Of a stretch of DNA of 64,000 nucleotides, positions 45,700-56,282 are shown piece after piece. Each line of letters opens with the position of its first letter. Positions within the stretch are counted from its first letter, which is position 1. The notes beneath the pieces are model-generated. The model ran no database searches and was not told where the DNA came from. It saw nothing but the letters and a program-made list of their open reading frames with translations. Source of the stretch: Collimonas sp. OK607. GTDB lineage: Bacteria; Pseudomonadota; Gammaproteobacteria; Burkholderiales; Burkholderiaceae_D. Location of the stretch: positions 288,443 through 352,442 of the forward strand of contig NZ_FOKF01000001.1 of NCBI RefSeq assembly GCF_900111995.1. The letters are read 5' to 3'. Position numbers and translations under genes: made by a program.

Positions 45700-48600
45700 T
45701 GTAATGTCCTTTAGGACTTGGATCAGCCGCAATTTGCGCAAGCGCTGCCGGTGCAACGATAGGCGCCGCCTTCTTCTTGCCCAGCTTGTTGGCGACCACG
45801 ACATAAAACATCGGAATCATGAAAGTCGCGACGAAGGTTGCGGCCAAGGTGCCGCCGATAACCCCGGTGCCGATGGCGTTCTGGCTGGCCGAACCGGCGC
45901 CATTCGCCAGTGCCAGCGGCAACACGCCCAGCACGAATGCCATAGAGGTCATGACGATCGGCCGCATCCGCATGTGCGCCGCTTCAATCGCTGCCTGCAG
46001 CGCAGTGCGACCTTCGGTCTGGAGTTCCCTGGCAAATTCGACAATCAGGATCGCGTTCTTGGCCGACAGGCCGATCGTGGTCAGCAGGCCGACCTGGAAG
46101 TAGACGTCGTTGGACAAGCCCATGAATGACGTTGCGCAGAGCGCACCAAGGATGCCAAGCGGCACTACCATGATCACCGAAACAGGAATCGACCAACTCT
46201 CGTACAAGGCGGCCAGGCTCAGGAACACTACCAGGATCGACAAGCCATACAGCAAAGGCGCTTGCGAGCTCGACTGCGCTTGCTGTTTTGAGGTGCCGGT
46301 CCATTCGCAGCCGATGCCGGCGGGTAGTTGCTTGACCAGTTTTTCCATCGCGGCCATGGCCTGCCCGGAACTTTGGCCCGGCGCCGACTGCCCCTGGATC
46401 TCCATCGCTTCGACGCCGTTATAACGTTGCAGCTGCGGCGGACCATAGGTCCATTCCACCGTGCCGAAGGCGGAAAGCGGCACCATGGCTCCGCTGTTGC
46501 TGCGCACATACAGCTGTTGCATATCCTCTGGTTTCATGCGGTAAGGAGCGTCGGCTTGTACGTACACTTTCTTGATGCGGTTGTCGGTATCGAGAAAATT
46601 GTTGACGTAGCGCGAGCCCCAGGCAATCGAGAAGGTCTGGTCGATGTCGGCAGCGCTGACGCCAAGGGCCGCGGCTTTTTCGCGGTCGATATTGACCTTG
46701 ACGGTTGGATTGTCAGCCTCGCCGGTAAAACGTACCTGGGACAGCGCCGGATCCTTTTTCGCCATGGCCAGCAGCTGGTCGCGGGCTTTGGCGAGGGCGT
46801 CATGGCCGAGGCCACCGCGATCCTCCAGCTCGAAATCGAAACCGGCCGCGCTGCCCAGGCCGCGAATCGGCGGCGGGCTGCTGGCGAAAATATCGGCTTC
46901 CTTGTTCGCGGCGAAATGCTTGTCGATGCGGTCGGAGAGCGCCTTGGCGGTCAGTTCAGGTTTGTTGCGCTGTGACCAGTCCTTGAGACGGACGAACAGC
47001 TGGCCCTGATTCTGGCCGCGGCCGGCGTTGTTGTTGCCGTTCACGATGAAAGTGGCGTCGACCATGGCCGCTTCATCTTTCAGTAGATAGTGGCTGATTT
47101 CATCCAGCACCAGGCCGGTGCGCGCCTGGGTGGCGCCAGGCGGCGTCTGCACCTGGACGAAGATGAAACCCTGATCCTCGTTCGGCAAGAAGGAGGCCGG
47201 CAGGCGCACGAACATCACGCCGACAACGATCAGCGCCGCGCCATAGATCAGTAGCCAGCGTCCGGACCGGGCGGCAACGTGACGCACGCCCTTGACATAC
47301 TGGTCACGACCTTTGTCGAAATTGCGGTTGAACCAGCCAAATCCGCCTTTTTTCTCGCTATGGTCTTCGCTGGGCCGCTTGAGGATAGTGGCGCACAAGG
47401 CCGGAGTGAGCGACAGCGCGACAAATACCGATAGCAGCATCGAGGCGACGATGGTGAGGGAAAACTGGCGGTAGATGCCACCCACCGTGCCGCTGGAGAA
47501 TGCCACCGGCACAAATACCGCGCACAGCACCATCGCCACGCCGATCAGCGCGCTGCTGATCTGGCTCATCGCCTTGCGGGTCGCTTCAAGCGGCGGCAAG
47601 CCATCCTCGTGCATCACCCGCTCGACGTTTTCCACCACCACGATGGCATCATCCACCAGCAAGCCGATCGCCAGCACCAGGCCGAACATCGACAAGGTAT
47701 TGATCGAGAAACCCAGCGCCGACATTACACCGAAGGTTCCTAGCAGCACCACTGGCACCGTGATCGAAGGAATCAGCGTGGCGCGCACGTTTTGCAAGAA
47801 CAGGTACATCACCAGGAACACCAGCACGATCCCTTCCAGCAGGGTTTTGATGACTTCCTCTATCGATATCTTGACGAAAGGTGTGACGTCGTTTGGATAG
47901 ACCACTTTCAGCCCGGGAGGGAAATACGGCTCCAGCTCCTTGATGCGCGCCTTGATCGCATCGGCCGTGACCAGCGCGTTGCCGCCGGGCGCCAGCTGGA
48001 TGCCGATGCCGGATGCGGCCTCGCCGTTATATTTATTGTCAATATTAAAACTCTCCGCGCCGAGGTTGATGCGTGTAACGTCGCTCAGGCGCACCTGCGA
48101 ACCGTCCGGCAGCACTTTGAGTAAAACATCACCAAAATCCTTGGTGGTGCGCAGCAGGGTGGATTCCGTGATGGTGGCGCTCAGTTGCTGATTCTGCACT
48201 GCCGGCGTGCCGCCCAGCTGGCCGCCGGAAATCTGCACATTCTGGGCTTGCAAGGCGGCAGTAACGTCGAGCGGAGTGAGTGCATAACTGTTGAGCTTGC
48301 TCGGGTCGAGCCAGATCCGCATCGCATACTGGGTGCCGAAAACGTTCATGTTGCCCACACCGTTGATGCGGCTGATCGGATCCTGGATATTCGACACCAC
48401 ATAATTGGCGATGTCGAATTTGTTCATGCTGTTGTCGGCAGAGACAAAGCCGATCACCATCAGGAATGCGTTGCTCGATTTGGTGACCCGCACGCCGGAC
48501 TGCTGCACTTGCGCCGGCAACAGCGGTACTGCCAGCTGCAGCTTGTTTTGCACTTGCACCTGGGCGATGTCTGGATTGGTGCCGGCAGCGAATGTCATGG

Positions 48601-48871
48601 TGGTGGTCGACTGGCCTGTATCGTCGCTGTTGGACGACATGTAAAGCAAGTTGTCGATACCGTTCATCTGCTGTTCGATTACCTGAACCACGGTGTTTTG
48701 CATGGTCGTCGCGGAAGCACCCGGGTAGCTGGTGCTGATCTGGACCGTAGGCGGGGCGACGGGGGGGAACTGCTCGATCGGCAGTGAAAAAATAGAGATT
48801 CCTCCCGCTAGCATGATCAGGATGGCGAGGACGATCGCAAAGATCGGCCGGTCGATGAAGAATTTTGCCAT
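45686..48871 (-). CDS. RND multidrug efflux pump, HAE1 family (AcrB/MexB-like)
   Basis: 1061 residues, the full length of AcrB. It begins [24 protein letters not shown], has the proton-relay aspartates in [19 protein letters not shown] and the matching lysine in [40 protein letters not shown] in the first porter domain and [14 protein letters not shown] linker between the halves are usual. The DD pair places it in the hydrophobic-drug group rather than the heavy-metal (CzcA) group, despite a CzcE-like gene nearby. Second gene of the pump operon. Confidence 0.94.
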   Translation of the reverse strand: MAKFFIDRPIFAIVLAILIMLAGGISIFSLPIEQFPPVAPPTVQISTSYPGASATTMQNTVVQVIEQQMNGIDNLLYMSSNSDDTGQSTTTMTFAAGTNPDIAQVQVQNKLQLAVPLLPAQVQQSGVRVTKSSNAFLMVIGFVSADNSMNKFDIANYVVSNIQDPISRINGVGNMNVFGTQYAMRIWLDPSKLNSYALTPLDVTAALQAQNVQISGGQLGGTPAVQNQQLSATITESTLLRTTKDFGDVLLKVLPDGSQVRLSDVTRINLGAESFNIDNKYNGEAASGIGIQLAPGGNALVTADAIKARIKELEPYFPPGLKVVYPNDVTPFVKISIEEVIKTLLEGIVLVFLVMYLFLQNVRATLIPSITVPVVLLGTFGVMSALGFSINTLSMFGLVLAIGLLVDDAIVVVENVERVMHEDGLPPLEATRKAMSQISSALIGVAMVLCAVFVPVAFSSGTVGGIYRQFSLTIVASMLLSVFVALSLTPALCATILKRPSEDHSEKKGGFGWFNRNFDKGRDQYVKGVRHVAARSGRWLLIYGAALIVVGVMFVRLPASFLPNEDQGFIFVQVQTPPGATQARTGLVLDEISHYLLKDEAAMVDATFIVNGNNNAGRGQNQGQLFVRLKDWSQRNKPELTAKALSDRIDKHFAANKEADIFASSPPPIRGLGSAAGFDFELEDRGGLGHDALAKARDQLLAMAKKDPALSQVRFTGEADNPTVKVNIDREKAAALGVSAADIDQTFSIAWGSRYVNNFLDTDNRIKKVYVQADAPYRMKPEDMQQLYVRSNSGAMVPLSAFGTVEWTYGPPQLQRYNGVEAMEIQGQSAPGQSSGQAMAAMEKLVKQLPAGIGCEWTGTSKQQAQSSSQAPLLYGLSILVVFLSLAALYESWSIPVSVIMVVPLGILGALCATSFMGLSNDVYFQVGLLTTIGLSAKNAILIVEFARELQTEGRTALQAAIEAAHMRMRPIVMTSMAFVLGVLPLALANGAGSASQNAIGTGVIGGTLAATFVATFMIPMFYVVVANKLGKKKAAPIVAPAALAQIAADPSPKGHYNDVI

Positions 48872-48885
48872 TGCTCGGTCCGCCT

Positions 48886-50124
48886 TTATTTAGCTGCAGC
48901 GATGGTCGGCCCGGGCAGGGAGGATTGCGGCCGTGGCGGGATTGCGGCTGCAGCCAGTTTTCCCGCCGTCAGCCGGCTCTGATCCGGTCCCTCGGACGCA
49001 CGCACCAGCATGCCGGGCTGCACTTTCTGGACGCCGCTGACGATGATTCTGTCACCGTCGTTCAAGCCGCCGGTGACTACCCATTGATTGTCGAAGGTGT
49101 TCTGCGCTTGGATCGTCCGTTGCGCAACCCTGTTGTCGGGGCCGACCACCAGCGTGGTCGCCTGTCCTTTGGCGTTATGGGTAACGCCGGGGATGGGCAG
49201 GAGAAACGCCTTGTCGTTCACGCCTTGCTCAATGCGGGCGCGCACGAACATGCCCGGCAGCAGGACATATTTGGGATTGGGGAAGAGCGCGCGCACGGTG
49301 ACAGAACCGGTGCTCGGATCGACCGTGACGCCGTTGAACTGCAGCGTGCCGGTCAGCGGATATTGGCTGCCGTCCTCCAGCGTCAGCGCCACCTTGACCT
49401 GGCCGGCGCCGCTCGGCGTCAGCTGGCCGCTGGCGATATCGCGCCGCAGTTGCAGGCCGGCGACGCTGGACTGGTTGAGGTCGACGTAGATGGGGTCGAT
49501 TTGCTGAACGGTGGTCAGCAACGTGGCAGCGCTACCTTGTACATACGCGCCCTGCGTAACTTGCGAAATGCTGCTGCGGCCGCTAATCGGTGCGACTACC
49601 TTGGTGTATCGCAGGTTGATGCTGGCGATGGCGACCGCAGCCTTGGCAGCGGCGACGTCGGCGGCGGCCTGGCCTTGGGCGGCGACAGCGTTGTCGTAGG
49701 CTTGTTTGCTGATGGCATTGCCACCGATAAGAATTTTGTAACGCTCAGCCTGCGAACTGGTCGCGGCCAGATTTGCCTCAGCCTTATGCTGGGTTGCCTG
49801 CGCGCTGTTCAAGGCGGCGCGATATGGGGCAGGATCTATCTGGTACAACGCTTGGTTGGCCTTGACGTCAGCGCCTTCCTGGAAGCTGCGTTTTTGTACG
49901 ATGCCGTCAACCCGGGCACGCACCTGTGCAACCAGGTAGGCGGAAGTGCGTCCGGGAAGTTCCATAGCGACCGGGACACTGGTCCGGTGCGCCGTGACGA
50001 CGCTGACTTCCGGTGGCGCCGACTGCGCAGCCGCTGGTTTCTTCGGACTGCATCCCGCGAGTGCCAGGATAGTCAGCGCGGACGCGAGACCGGCATAATA
50101 TCGATCTGTTGCGGGTGTAAGCAT
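48886..50124 (-). CDS. Periplasmic adaptor (membrane fusion) lipoprotein, AcrA/MexA type
   Basis: 412 residues with a lipoprotein signal ending [12 protein letters not shown]. It shows the MFP order: lipoyl half [35 protein letters not shown], a long alpha-hairpin ([23 protein letters not shown]), the second half [21 protein letters not shown], and a beta-barrel with [24 protein letters not shown]. First gene of a five-gene operon (adaptor, pump, outer-membrane factor, regulator, kinase), 14 bases before the pump. Confidence 0.92.
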   Translation of the reverse strand: MLTPATDRYYAGLASALTILALAGCSPKKPAAAQSAPPEVSVVTAHRTSVPVAMELPGRTSAYLVAQVRARVDGIVQKRSFQEGADVKANQALYQIDPAPYRAALNSAQATQHKAEANLAATSSQAERYKILIGGNAISKQAYDNAVAAQGQAAADVAAAKAAVAIASINLRYTKVVAPISGRSSISQVTQGAYVQGSAATLLTTVQQIDPIYVDLNQSSVAGLQLRRDIASGQLTPSGAGQVKVALTLEDGSQYPLTGTLQFNGVTVDPSTGSVTVRALFPNPKYVLLPGMFVRARIEQGVNDKAFLLPIPGVTHNAKGQATTLVVGPDNRVAQRTIQAQNTFDNQWVVTGGLNDGDRIIVSGVQKVQPGMLVRASEGPDQSRLTAGKLAAAAIPPRPQSSLPGPTIAAAK

Positions 50125-50270
50125 GATTCCAACCCCATTTACTTTGTCATGTCTTGATACGGAAAGCCGCCGGGGCCGGATGAGCGCGGAAGGGCAGGCC
50201 GTATCGAAACCACAGCACTGCCTTTGATCCGCACGGTACTGCCGCGATCAGATGTTTTAGCCGCTTGGCC

Positions 50271-50597
50271 TTAGCCGTTGTAGAGAGGGTTAGGTGAGAC
50301 ATAGACCGTCACCGGATGGTCAAGCAGGCCCGATGGCGCGACGCGGTTCAATTCAAACGACTTGGCAGGGCCGTTGAAACTCCACGAGAATGTACCGCCG
50401 CCGGCATTGAACTGAACCGCCTGGCCGCCTTGCACGTTGACGTATTTGGTGTCGGGCGTGATGGTGATGACGCGGCTGGTTGCCGCCGGGGCAGCAGTTT
50501 CCCCCAGCAGACTGTGATTGCTTGCAGCCATGGACGATGCGGCCGAGACGGAGAGTGCCAGGGCAAGAAGGGTTGGGATTAAGAATTTCGAACTCAT
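50271..50597 (-). CDS. CzcE-like periplasmic metal-binding protein
   Basis: 108 residues with a signal peptide (ALALSVSAASSMAAS). The mature part has ITPDTKYVNVQGGQAVQFNAGG, TFSWSFNGPAKSFELNRVAPSG and VTVYVSPNPLYNG, the CzcE (DUF4880-unrelated, CzcE-family) beta-sandwich pattern. CzcE of Cupriavidus binds Cu(I)/Cu(II) in the periplasm. Here it is a single gene upstream of an efflux operon of another type, so a role in metal sensing is only inferred. Confidence 0.7.
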   Translation of the reverse strand: MSSKFLIPTLLALALSVSAASSMAASNHSLLGETAAPAATSRVITITPDTKYVNVQGGQAVQFNAGGGTFSWSFNGPAKSFELNRVAPSGLLDHPVTVYVSPNPLYNG

Positions 50598-50787
50598 GAT
50601 GTGCTCCTGTAAAAAGAAGGAATGGTGTCGCCCGCAGTTTTATGAAGAGCGGCAGAGACACTTTGCATGAGCGTGGGTTAACCCCGGGTTGGCGGTTCAT
50701 TAACGATTGTTAATGTTTGCAATGCGGCTTAAGGCGTGCAGATGTGTTAAGTAGAATTGGAACGGTCTTGGCAAAGCGATTCACTAT

Positions 50788-51894
50788 TCATGCGTCGCCG
50801 CAGTTCAATTCGAAGAAACTCCGCGCCAGCGATTGGCCATTTACCAGGATTTCGATCTCATGCCGGCCCGGGTAGTGCACCCGGGTGGTGAAATCACGAA
50901 TGCTTTGGCTGCGTTCGATGGACACCCGTTGCGCGCCTTCCAGAGTCAATTCCTTGAGCTTGAATACCTTGGCCGCAGTGGCACCTGATTTTTTTACGTA
51001 GTGCATCTTGTAGTCGATTACCAGCCGCTGACTCGCCGTAGATTTCGACGCCAGATCGAAAGACAGCGTCACGCGCTCGCCCAAGGTAACCTGGCGCGGC
51101 GTCACCGCAAACTTGCTGATCTTCACCTCGGGCGCGCCGCCGGCGCCAATCGCCGCCAGTGCACGTGGATTGCCTGCCTTGATCAGGGATCGCAGGGCAT
51201 GCCTGGCGATCCACGCGGCCTGCGGATTGTCGAGCGGCCAGGTCGCAAGCCGGTCCAGCACCCAGTCCGGATCGGATTTGGTCACATCGTTAAGATGATT
51301 GGCGACGGACTTGCGCACATACAGGCTGGAGTCGGTGCGCAGGTTTTCAAGGATCGGCGCCGCCAGCATAGGATTGTCCAGGATTGCGTCGAGCCGGAAC
51401 GACCATGGCAGGCGCGGGCGGCAACCTTCGCTGGCCAGGCGGCGGACGGCATCGCTGTCGTCACGCGACCAGACTTCCATGATGGCGAGCGCGCGTTCCG
51501 GATCCTGGCGCAGGAATTCGCGCACCGCGAACTCTGACGAACCGAAGCCGGTGAAATACTTGAGTGCGTCCATCGACCAGTCGAAGTCGTCCAGGCCATA
51601 TTGGCCGACATAATCGGGCAGGACCAGCGTCGCGAAGCCGTGATCTATCCGCGGCGCGAGTGCGCGCAGGATCTTGACTGCCTTGCGGTAATCCGCCGGG
51701 AGGGTTGCATGCAAAGCTTCGGTCGTGCGGCGCAGGCGTTGCATCAGGCTCAGTTGGTCGAGTCCGGCGAGCGCAATCTTGAGAAAACGCCTGGCGTCGA
51801 ATGCAGGGTGGATTGCAGCCAGTTCGAGCGCGATGCTACGGAACCGTCGCGGGTCAAAGATCTCTTTCAGGGCGGTGTTCTCGGTGGTTGTCAT
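50788..51894 (-). CDS. DNA-3-methyladenine glycosylase, AlkC family
   Basis: 368 residues of helical repeats (HEAT-like), with ALKEIFDPRRFRSIALELAAIHPAFDARRFL at the start and VRREFLRQDPERALAIMEVWSRDDSDAVRRLASEGCRPRLPW in the DNA-binding central part. From about residue 270 it changes to a beta-rich domain (KISKFAVTPRQVTLGERVTLSFDL, ending RSFFELNC), which looks like the Ig-like domain of the AlkC-alpha subtype. AlkC excises 3-methyladenine and 3-methylcytosine. It stands alone. Confidence 0.85.
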   Translation of the reverse strand: MTTTENTALKEIFDPRRFRSIALELAAIHPAFDARRFLKIALAGLDQLSLMQRLRRTTEALHATLPADYRKAVKILRALAPRIDHGFATLVLPDYVGQYGLDDFDWSMDALKYFTGFGSSEFAVREFLRQDPERALAIMEVWSRDDSDAVRRLASEGCRPRLPWSFRLDAILDNPMLAAPILENLRTDSSLYVRKSVANHLNDVTKSDPDWVLDRLATWPLDNPQAAWIARHALRSLIKAGNPRALAAIGAGGAPEVKISKFAVTPRQVTLGERVTLSFDLASKSTASQRLVIDYKMHYVKKSGATAAKVFKLKELTLEGAQRVSIERSQSIRDFTTRVHYPGRHEIEILVNGQSLARSFFELNCGDA

Positions 51895-52075
51895 TGTTAA
51901 TTTTTTGCAAATTCCGAATGTTTAAAAGATAAAGCTTAACTGCTTCTGCTGTCAGTTTCTGTCAGGAGCGAAAACGCATAACAGGCGTAGCCAGCTCAAA
52001 AAACAACTGGCTGTCATCACGCAGTCATCGAATGTACCGACAATCGACAGTGTTAAAACTCAAATCCAAATCGCC

Positions 52076-53482
52076 ATGCGCCACTTAGACACCTGCGTCA
52101 CCTCCCGTCCACTCTTGATCCTGACGCAACTCGTTGCGGCTGCGGCGTTGACCGCCTGTGGCGGCGGGGGCGGTGGCGACAGCAACCTGGCGACTGCCAA
52201 ATTCCAGACGCTGGATGGCACGATGCCGTTGGTGATTGGACATCGCGGCCTGCCAGGATTGTATCCGGAAGAGACGCAACCCTCGTATGAGGGGGCAGCC
52301 GATGCCGGCGCCGATTCGTTGGAAGAGGATCTTCATTTGACCAGGGACTGCGTGCTGGTTGCCCGCCACAATCCCTGGCTTAGCGACAACACGAACATAG
52401 CCACTGTGGCCCTGACCAATGCCACGGTAGCAGCACGTAAACGTACGGTGCCAGGCGCCTTGGTAAACGTCAGCTACTCGCTCGCAACCTATGGCGGCCC
52501 GGCCCAATATCTGACCGACCTGACGGATCCTAACGATCCGAAATCGGTATTGAAATCGCTCGTGGTAGATGGCGAAGATCACACTGGCGACTGGTCGATT
52601 ACCGATTTCACCGTTGCTGAGCTGAAGCAATGGATAGGCGGCACCACCTACGATGCCCGTGATCAGCGTCCGACGGCGCTAAACGGGAAATATCCAATCT
52701 TGACGATGCAAGAGATCATCGATATCGCCAAGGCCAAGAGCGCAGCCAGCGGCAGGACGATTTCAGTCTACCCCGAATCGAAGAATCCGTACTGGAACAA
52801 TGCGCAGGCAATTGCCAACGGTTGCGGAACCGGCAAGCACCCGTTTGAAGACGCGATCATCAAACTCATCAAAGACAACAACCTGAACAGCAAGAGCGCG
52901 CCGATCTATGTACAGAGCTTCGATCCGGCCAGCTTGAAGTACATGCGATCAGCCGGGCTCAATACGAAGATGGTGCAACTGGTGGATGGCAACGATGTCA
53001 ACTACAAAACCGGCGAGATGATTTACCAGACCAACGATGTCTATAATTTTGTCGATGGCCGTCCATACAGCTGGACAGTCGCCGGTGACGGCCGCTATTT
53101 CGGCGCCATGCTGACGCCGGCTGGACTGGCTGAAGTCAAAACCTATGCTGACGGCATCGGCCCCTGGAAACCACAGGTGATGGCGCTTACCATTTCACCG
53201 TTCAAAGCAGCGAACGCCGATGGCACGCCGTACACCGGCTCACTGGCCGACGTCAACACCGTGATGCCAACCAGCCTCATCGCCGATGCGCACAAGGCCG
53301 GCTTGTTCGTACATTCCTATACCTTCCGCAATGAACAGAAGTATCTGGCCGGTATCTATAAGGGCGATCCGACTGCAGAGTTCCTGACGTTCTTCCGGGC
53401 AGGTATTGACGGTGTGTTCACTGATTTTGCTAACACCGGGGTGGCCGCGCGTGCCGCTTATATCAACGAGGCCCGGCAATGA
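52076..53482 (+). CDS. Glycerophosphodiester phosphodiesterase lipoprotein
   Basis: 468 residues. A signal with lipobox-like LTACGGGGGGD comes first, then the GDPD core: VIGHRGLPGLYPEETQPSYEGAADAGADSLEEDLHLTRDCVLVARHNPWL, which holds the metal-binding H-R, E-x-D/E and the second histidine. Later strands have YPESKNPYWNNAQA, QSFDPASLKYM and GVFTDFAN. It would cleave glycerophosphodiesters to glycerol-3-phosphate and the alcohol in the periplasm. No ribosome site is obvious before the ATG, so the start may be misjudged. Confidence 0.88.
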   Translation: MRHLDTCVTSRPLLILTQLVAAAALTACGGGGGGDSNLATAKFQTLDGTMPLVIGHRGLPGLYPEETQPSYEGAADAGADSLEEDLHLTRDCVLVARHNPWLSDNTNIATVALTNATVAARKRTVPGALVNVSYSLATYGGPAQYLTDLTDPNDPKSVLKSLVVDGEDHTGDWSITDFTVAELKQWIGGTTYDARDQRPTALNGKYPILTMQEIIDIAKAKSAASGRTISVYPESKNPYWNNAQAIANGCGTGKHPFEDAIIKLIKDNNLNSKSAPIYVQSFDPASLKYMRSAGLNTKMVQLVDGNDVNYKTGEMIYQTNDVYNFVDGRPYSWTVAGDGRYFGAMLTPAGLAEVKTYADGIGPWKPQVMALTISPFKAANADGTPYTGSLADVNTVMPTSLIADAHKAGLFVHSYTFRNEQKYLAGIYKGDPTAEFLTFFRAGIDGVFTDFANTGVAARAAYINEARQ

Positions 53483-53496
53483 AGCCGTCGGTGATT

Positions 53497-54222
53497 TTAG
53501 GCATAGTTCAACTTTGGCTGGAAATCACCGCGCCCCTCCGGCGTCATGTCGAACAGATTCCACATCGGATCCAGCAGGTCGTTATGGCGGTAATCCTGAC
53601 CCGGCTCGGCCGGAACGTAGAGCATCTCGGAGCCCCAGGCGTGACGGATCACCTTGCCTTCCTGACGGAAGACGTTGAGCATCGGCATGTCCCATTCTCT
53701 GCCATCCTTGAAGTCCTGCTGCCTGCGCATCTGCGGACTCAAGGCGCTTGAGTCGCCGAAGTAGTCGCTGTCGTAGGTATTGCCGTCGGTGGATAGCAGA
53801 TGAAGCCCGGTCCAGCCGCGTTCCCCGGCGAACGCCAGGATGTCTGGCAGCGGCCGCTTGGCAACCACTACAAAGTTGATGCGTTGGTCGATGTGCCGCA
53901 CCTGGCCGTCGATGGCGTCCAGGAAGTGAGTGCAACCGGGGCATGGCCGCGCCCGCTCAGGACCGTACATGAAACTGTAGATTGCCAGTGTATCTTTGCC
54001 AGATGAGAACAGGCTCGACAAATTGACCGGTCCATCGAGCCCGACAAAACGATAGTCCTGCTTCAGCTCGCCGCCCGGCGGTAGTGCGCGGCGATGGGCG
54101 GCGACGCTTTCGATCTGACGACGCAGCGCCATCTCTTCGATCAGCAAAGCGGTGCGGGCAGCGCGGTAGTCGGCGCTCTCGCCCGGGAAGTGAAGTTGCT
54201 CTAACTCAGGTTTTACAGACAT
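53497..54222 (-). CDS. DUF899 thioredoxin-fold protein
   Basis: 241 residues. After a helical first third (ALLIEEMALRRQIESVAAHRR) it has LSSLFSSGKDTLAIYSFMYGPERARPCPGCTHFLDAIDG, where the C-x-x-C lies as in a thioredoxin, then INFVVVAKRPL and WDMPMLNVFRQEGKVIRHAWGSEML. The pattern is that of the DUF899 family, which may act as a dithiol-disulfide reductase; function is not established. It is convergent with the glycerophosphodiesterase gene. Confidence 0.85.
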   Translation of the reverse strand: MSVKPELEQLHFPGESADYRAARTALLIEEMALRRQIESVAAHRRALPPGGELKQDYRFVGLDGPVNLSSLFSSGKDTLAIYSFMYGPERARPCPGCTHFLDAIDGQVRHIDQRINFVVVAKRPLPDILAFAGERGWTGLHLLSTDGNTYDSDYFGDSSALSPQMRRQQDFKDGREWDMPMLNVFRQEGKVIRHAWGSEMLYVPAEPGQDYRHNDLLDPMWNLFDMTPEGRGDFQPKLNYA

Positions 54223-54422
54223 GGCTGGTCCCCTCGATAAGGTAATCGTTAGTCTTTCCCACTGGCGTTCACAGAACAGGCATAGGCACGCCAGGTCCGG
54301 TTATGGTGCTCTAACAAGGCTGGACCGCATGGCGCCTGCAACCTGTTTCTATTTAGTCGAATTAGTACGGATCATTTCGACAGATATTGCAAAAAATATT
54401 AATTGAAGGCAAGGCGCGTTAC

Positions 54423-55202
54423 CTAAGCCCAAATTACGGAAAGCAGCATCACCGCAGCCACTTCCAGAAGATCGCCGACGCCGTGAGCGATCATTGGCGC
54501 CAGCAGGCTGCGTGAGCGTTCCATCAGCCAGACGTAGGTCAATCCAAAGGCGAAGGCGTAGAGTTGCTGGGCGATTGCCTGATACAGCGGGTCGCTAAAG
54601 AAGCTGCCATAGTGCGCTGCGCCGAACAGCAGGCTGACGATAACGCCGGAGACCGGGATTTCGAACTGGCCCAGCCGCACACGCCCGGGCACCAGCACCG
54701 TCAGCATGCCCACCAGCACCCCGCGGAAGACGATCTCCTCATTGGGGCCGGCCGCGAACATCACTGCCAGCCATCCCGGGATGCCGACCGCTGTCATTTC
54801 ATAATCATGTCTGGGCGCGGTGTGACTGATAAGTTGCGGCCAATAATCGGCAACCAGCATGATCGCGGCCATGCCTACGCCGATCAGCAGAGCCAGGCCG
54901 ACATAGCTGCGGGCCGGCGGCCAGCGCAGGTTGGAATCCGCCTGCGGCAACCAGCGTCGCATCAGCAGGATGGCCGCAAGGCCCACAGTGATCTGGAACA
55001 ACTCTGCCAGTCCGACAAAGGCCCAGATCTGATGATGAAAAAAATCGGCCTCGCGCTTGAACAGCCAGCGTGCGCCTTCGCGGGCAGGCCACAACATGGC
55101 TTGCATCAGGATGGCGGCCAGGACAATCGGCCAGAGACGAAACTGGAAACCGGTAATTTGGAATAGCGGGCGGCCAGGCGCTAGTGCGGTGGTGTCGGTC
55201 AT
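54423..55202 (-). CDS. CPBP (CAAX-protease and bacteriocin-processing) membrane protease
   Basis: 259 residues with about eight membrane helices. The first catalytic motif reads GPNEEIVFRGVLVGML (EE..R), the second HYGSFFSDPLYQ and the third near the end MIAHGVGDLLEV. Such glutamate proteases are linked to prenyl-protein or peptide processing, or to bacteriocin immunity. The target is unknown and the gene stands alone, divergent from the fucose operon. Confidence 0.85.
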   Translation of the reverse strand: MTDTTALAPGRPLFQITGFQFRLWPIVLAAILMQAMLWPAREGARWLFKREADFFHHQIWAFVGLAELFQITVGLAAILLMRRWLPQADSNLRWPPARSYVGLALLIGVGMAAIMLVADYWPQLISHTAPRHDYEMTAVGIPGWLAVMFAAGPNEEIVFRGVLVGMLTVLVPGRVRLGQFEIPVSGVIVSLLFGAAHYGSFFSDPLYQAIAQQLYAFAFGLTYVWLMERSRSLLAPMIAHGVGDLLEVAAVMLLSVIWA

Positions 55203-55387
55203 GGTAGTGGGGGCAAGATCGGTTAGCGCCAGGATGGGGCGGTTGCGCCATCATTATTTGCCGTATATTGTGGCACAGTATTGCTCGAAGGCAATGAGGC
55301 GTACTGGCGCGATCCTGCGTCGGGTTGCGACGCGTTCTTGCCATGGCTCGCAATTATTTATTGCAAAGCCAAAATTTAACCATTATT

Positions 55388-55402
55388 ATTGGTCCAACCA
55401 AT
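55388..55402 (+). promoter_or_regulatory. FadR/PdhR-type GntR operator before the sugar-acid operon
   Basis: ATTGGTCCAACCAAT is a perfect palindrome of the form ATTGGT-N3-ACCAAT. This is the known consensus of FadR-subfamily GntR regulators such as PdhR (ATTGGTNNNACCAAT). A direct repeat of ATGGACC/TATGGACC follows. The operon's first gene starts 68 bases on. No GntR gene is in the window, so the regulator must be encoded elsewhere, probably before or after this locus. Repression relieved by the sugar acid is the expected mode. Confidence 0.65.
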
Positions 55403-55470
55403 GGACCTATGGACCGATCTTGAATAAAGATCATCCAGGTTCCGAATAAAATAATCTGGAGGCAGTTTTA

Positions 55471-56235
55471 ATGAGACTACAAGGAAAGCGCATTTTGGTG
55501 ACGGCGGCGGGGCAAGGCATAGGGCGCGCCAGCGCCTTGATGTTTGCCAAAGAGGGCGCGCAGGTATTGGCTACTGATATCAACCAGAGCACATTGGACG
55601 AAACTGCCGCGCTTGCCCGCGCTGCCGGCGTCGCACTAGCCACGCAGCATCTTGACGTCACCGATGCCAAAGCGGTGGCAGCGTTGGCGGAATCAGGTTC
55701 GCATTTCGACGTGCTGTTCAATTGCGCCGGTTATGTCCACCACGGCAGCATCCTGGATTGCTCGGAACAGGACTGGCAGTTTTCCTGGGATATCAACGTC
55801 TCCTCCATGTACCGCATGATTCACGCGCTGTTGCCGGGAATGCTGGCCCAAGGCGGCGGTTCCATCATCAATATGGCGTCGGCTGCATCGAGCGTCAAAG
55901 GCGTACCCAACCGTTTTGCATACGGCACGACCAAGGCCGCGGTGATCGGCCTGACCAAGGCAGTCGCTGCAGATTTCGTCACCCGGGGCATCCGATGCAA
56001 TGCGATATGTCCGGGCACCGTGGAATCGCCTTCGCTGGAAGCGCGAATCAAGGAACAGGCACGTCAGCAAGGTGTGGATATTGCCGAAGTCCGAGCCGCG
56101 TTCGTCGCCCGCCAGCCGATGGGAAGAGTAGGCAAGGCTGATGAAATCGCCGCCCTGGCGCTCTACCTGGCTTCCGATGAGTCGGCCTTTACCACCGGCG
56201 CCATCCATCTTGTCGATGGCGGCTGGTCGAACTGA
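55471..56235 (+). CDS. Short-chain dehydrogenase, probable 2-keto-3-deoxy-L-fuconate dehydrogenase
   Basis: 254 residues, after GGAGGCAG. The NAD site is TAAGQGIGRASALMF, the catalytic residues are in NMASAASSVKG (Ser) and YGTTKAA (Tyr-x-x-x-Lys), and NPG-type AICPGTVESPS follows. It lies first in a run with an FAH hydrolase, an L-fuconate dehydratase and another SDR, the known layout of the non-phosphorylative L-fucose route. The name is from context; closely related SDRs act on other deoxy-keto acids. Confidence 0.8.
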   Translation: MRLQGKRILVTAAGQGIGRASALMFAKEGAQVLATDINQSTLDETAALARAAGVALATQHLDVTDAKAVAALAESGSHFDVLFNCAGYVHHGSILDCSEQDWQFSWDINVSSMYRMIHALLPGMLAQGGGSIINMASAASSVKGVPNRFAYGTTKAAVIGLTKAVAADFVTRGIRCNAICPGTVESPSLEARIKEQARQQGVDIAEVRAAFVARQPMGRVGKADEIAALALYLASDESAFTTGAIHLVDGGWSN

Positions 56236-56282
56236 CACCGATCCAGTTTGAACACGACTTCGTTAACTATGAAAGCTAATCC

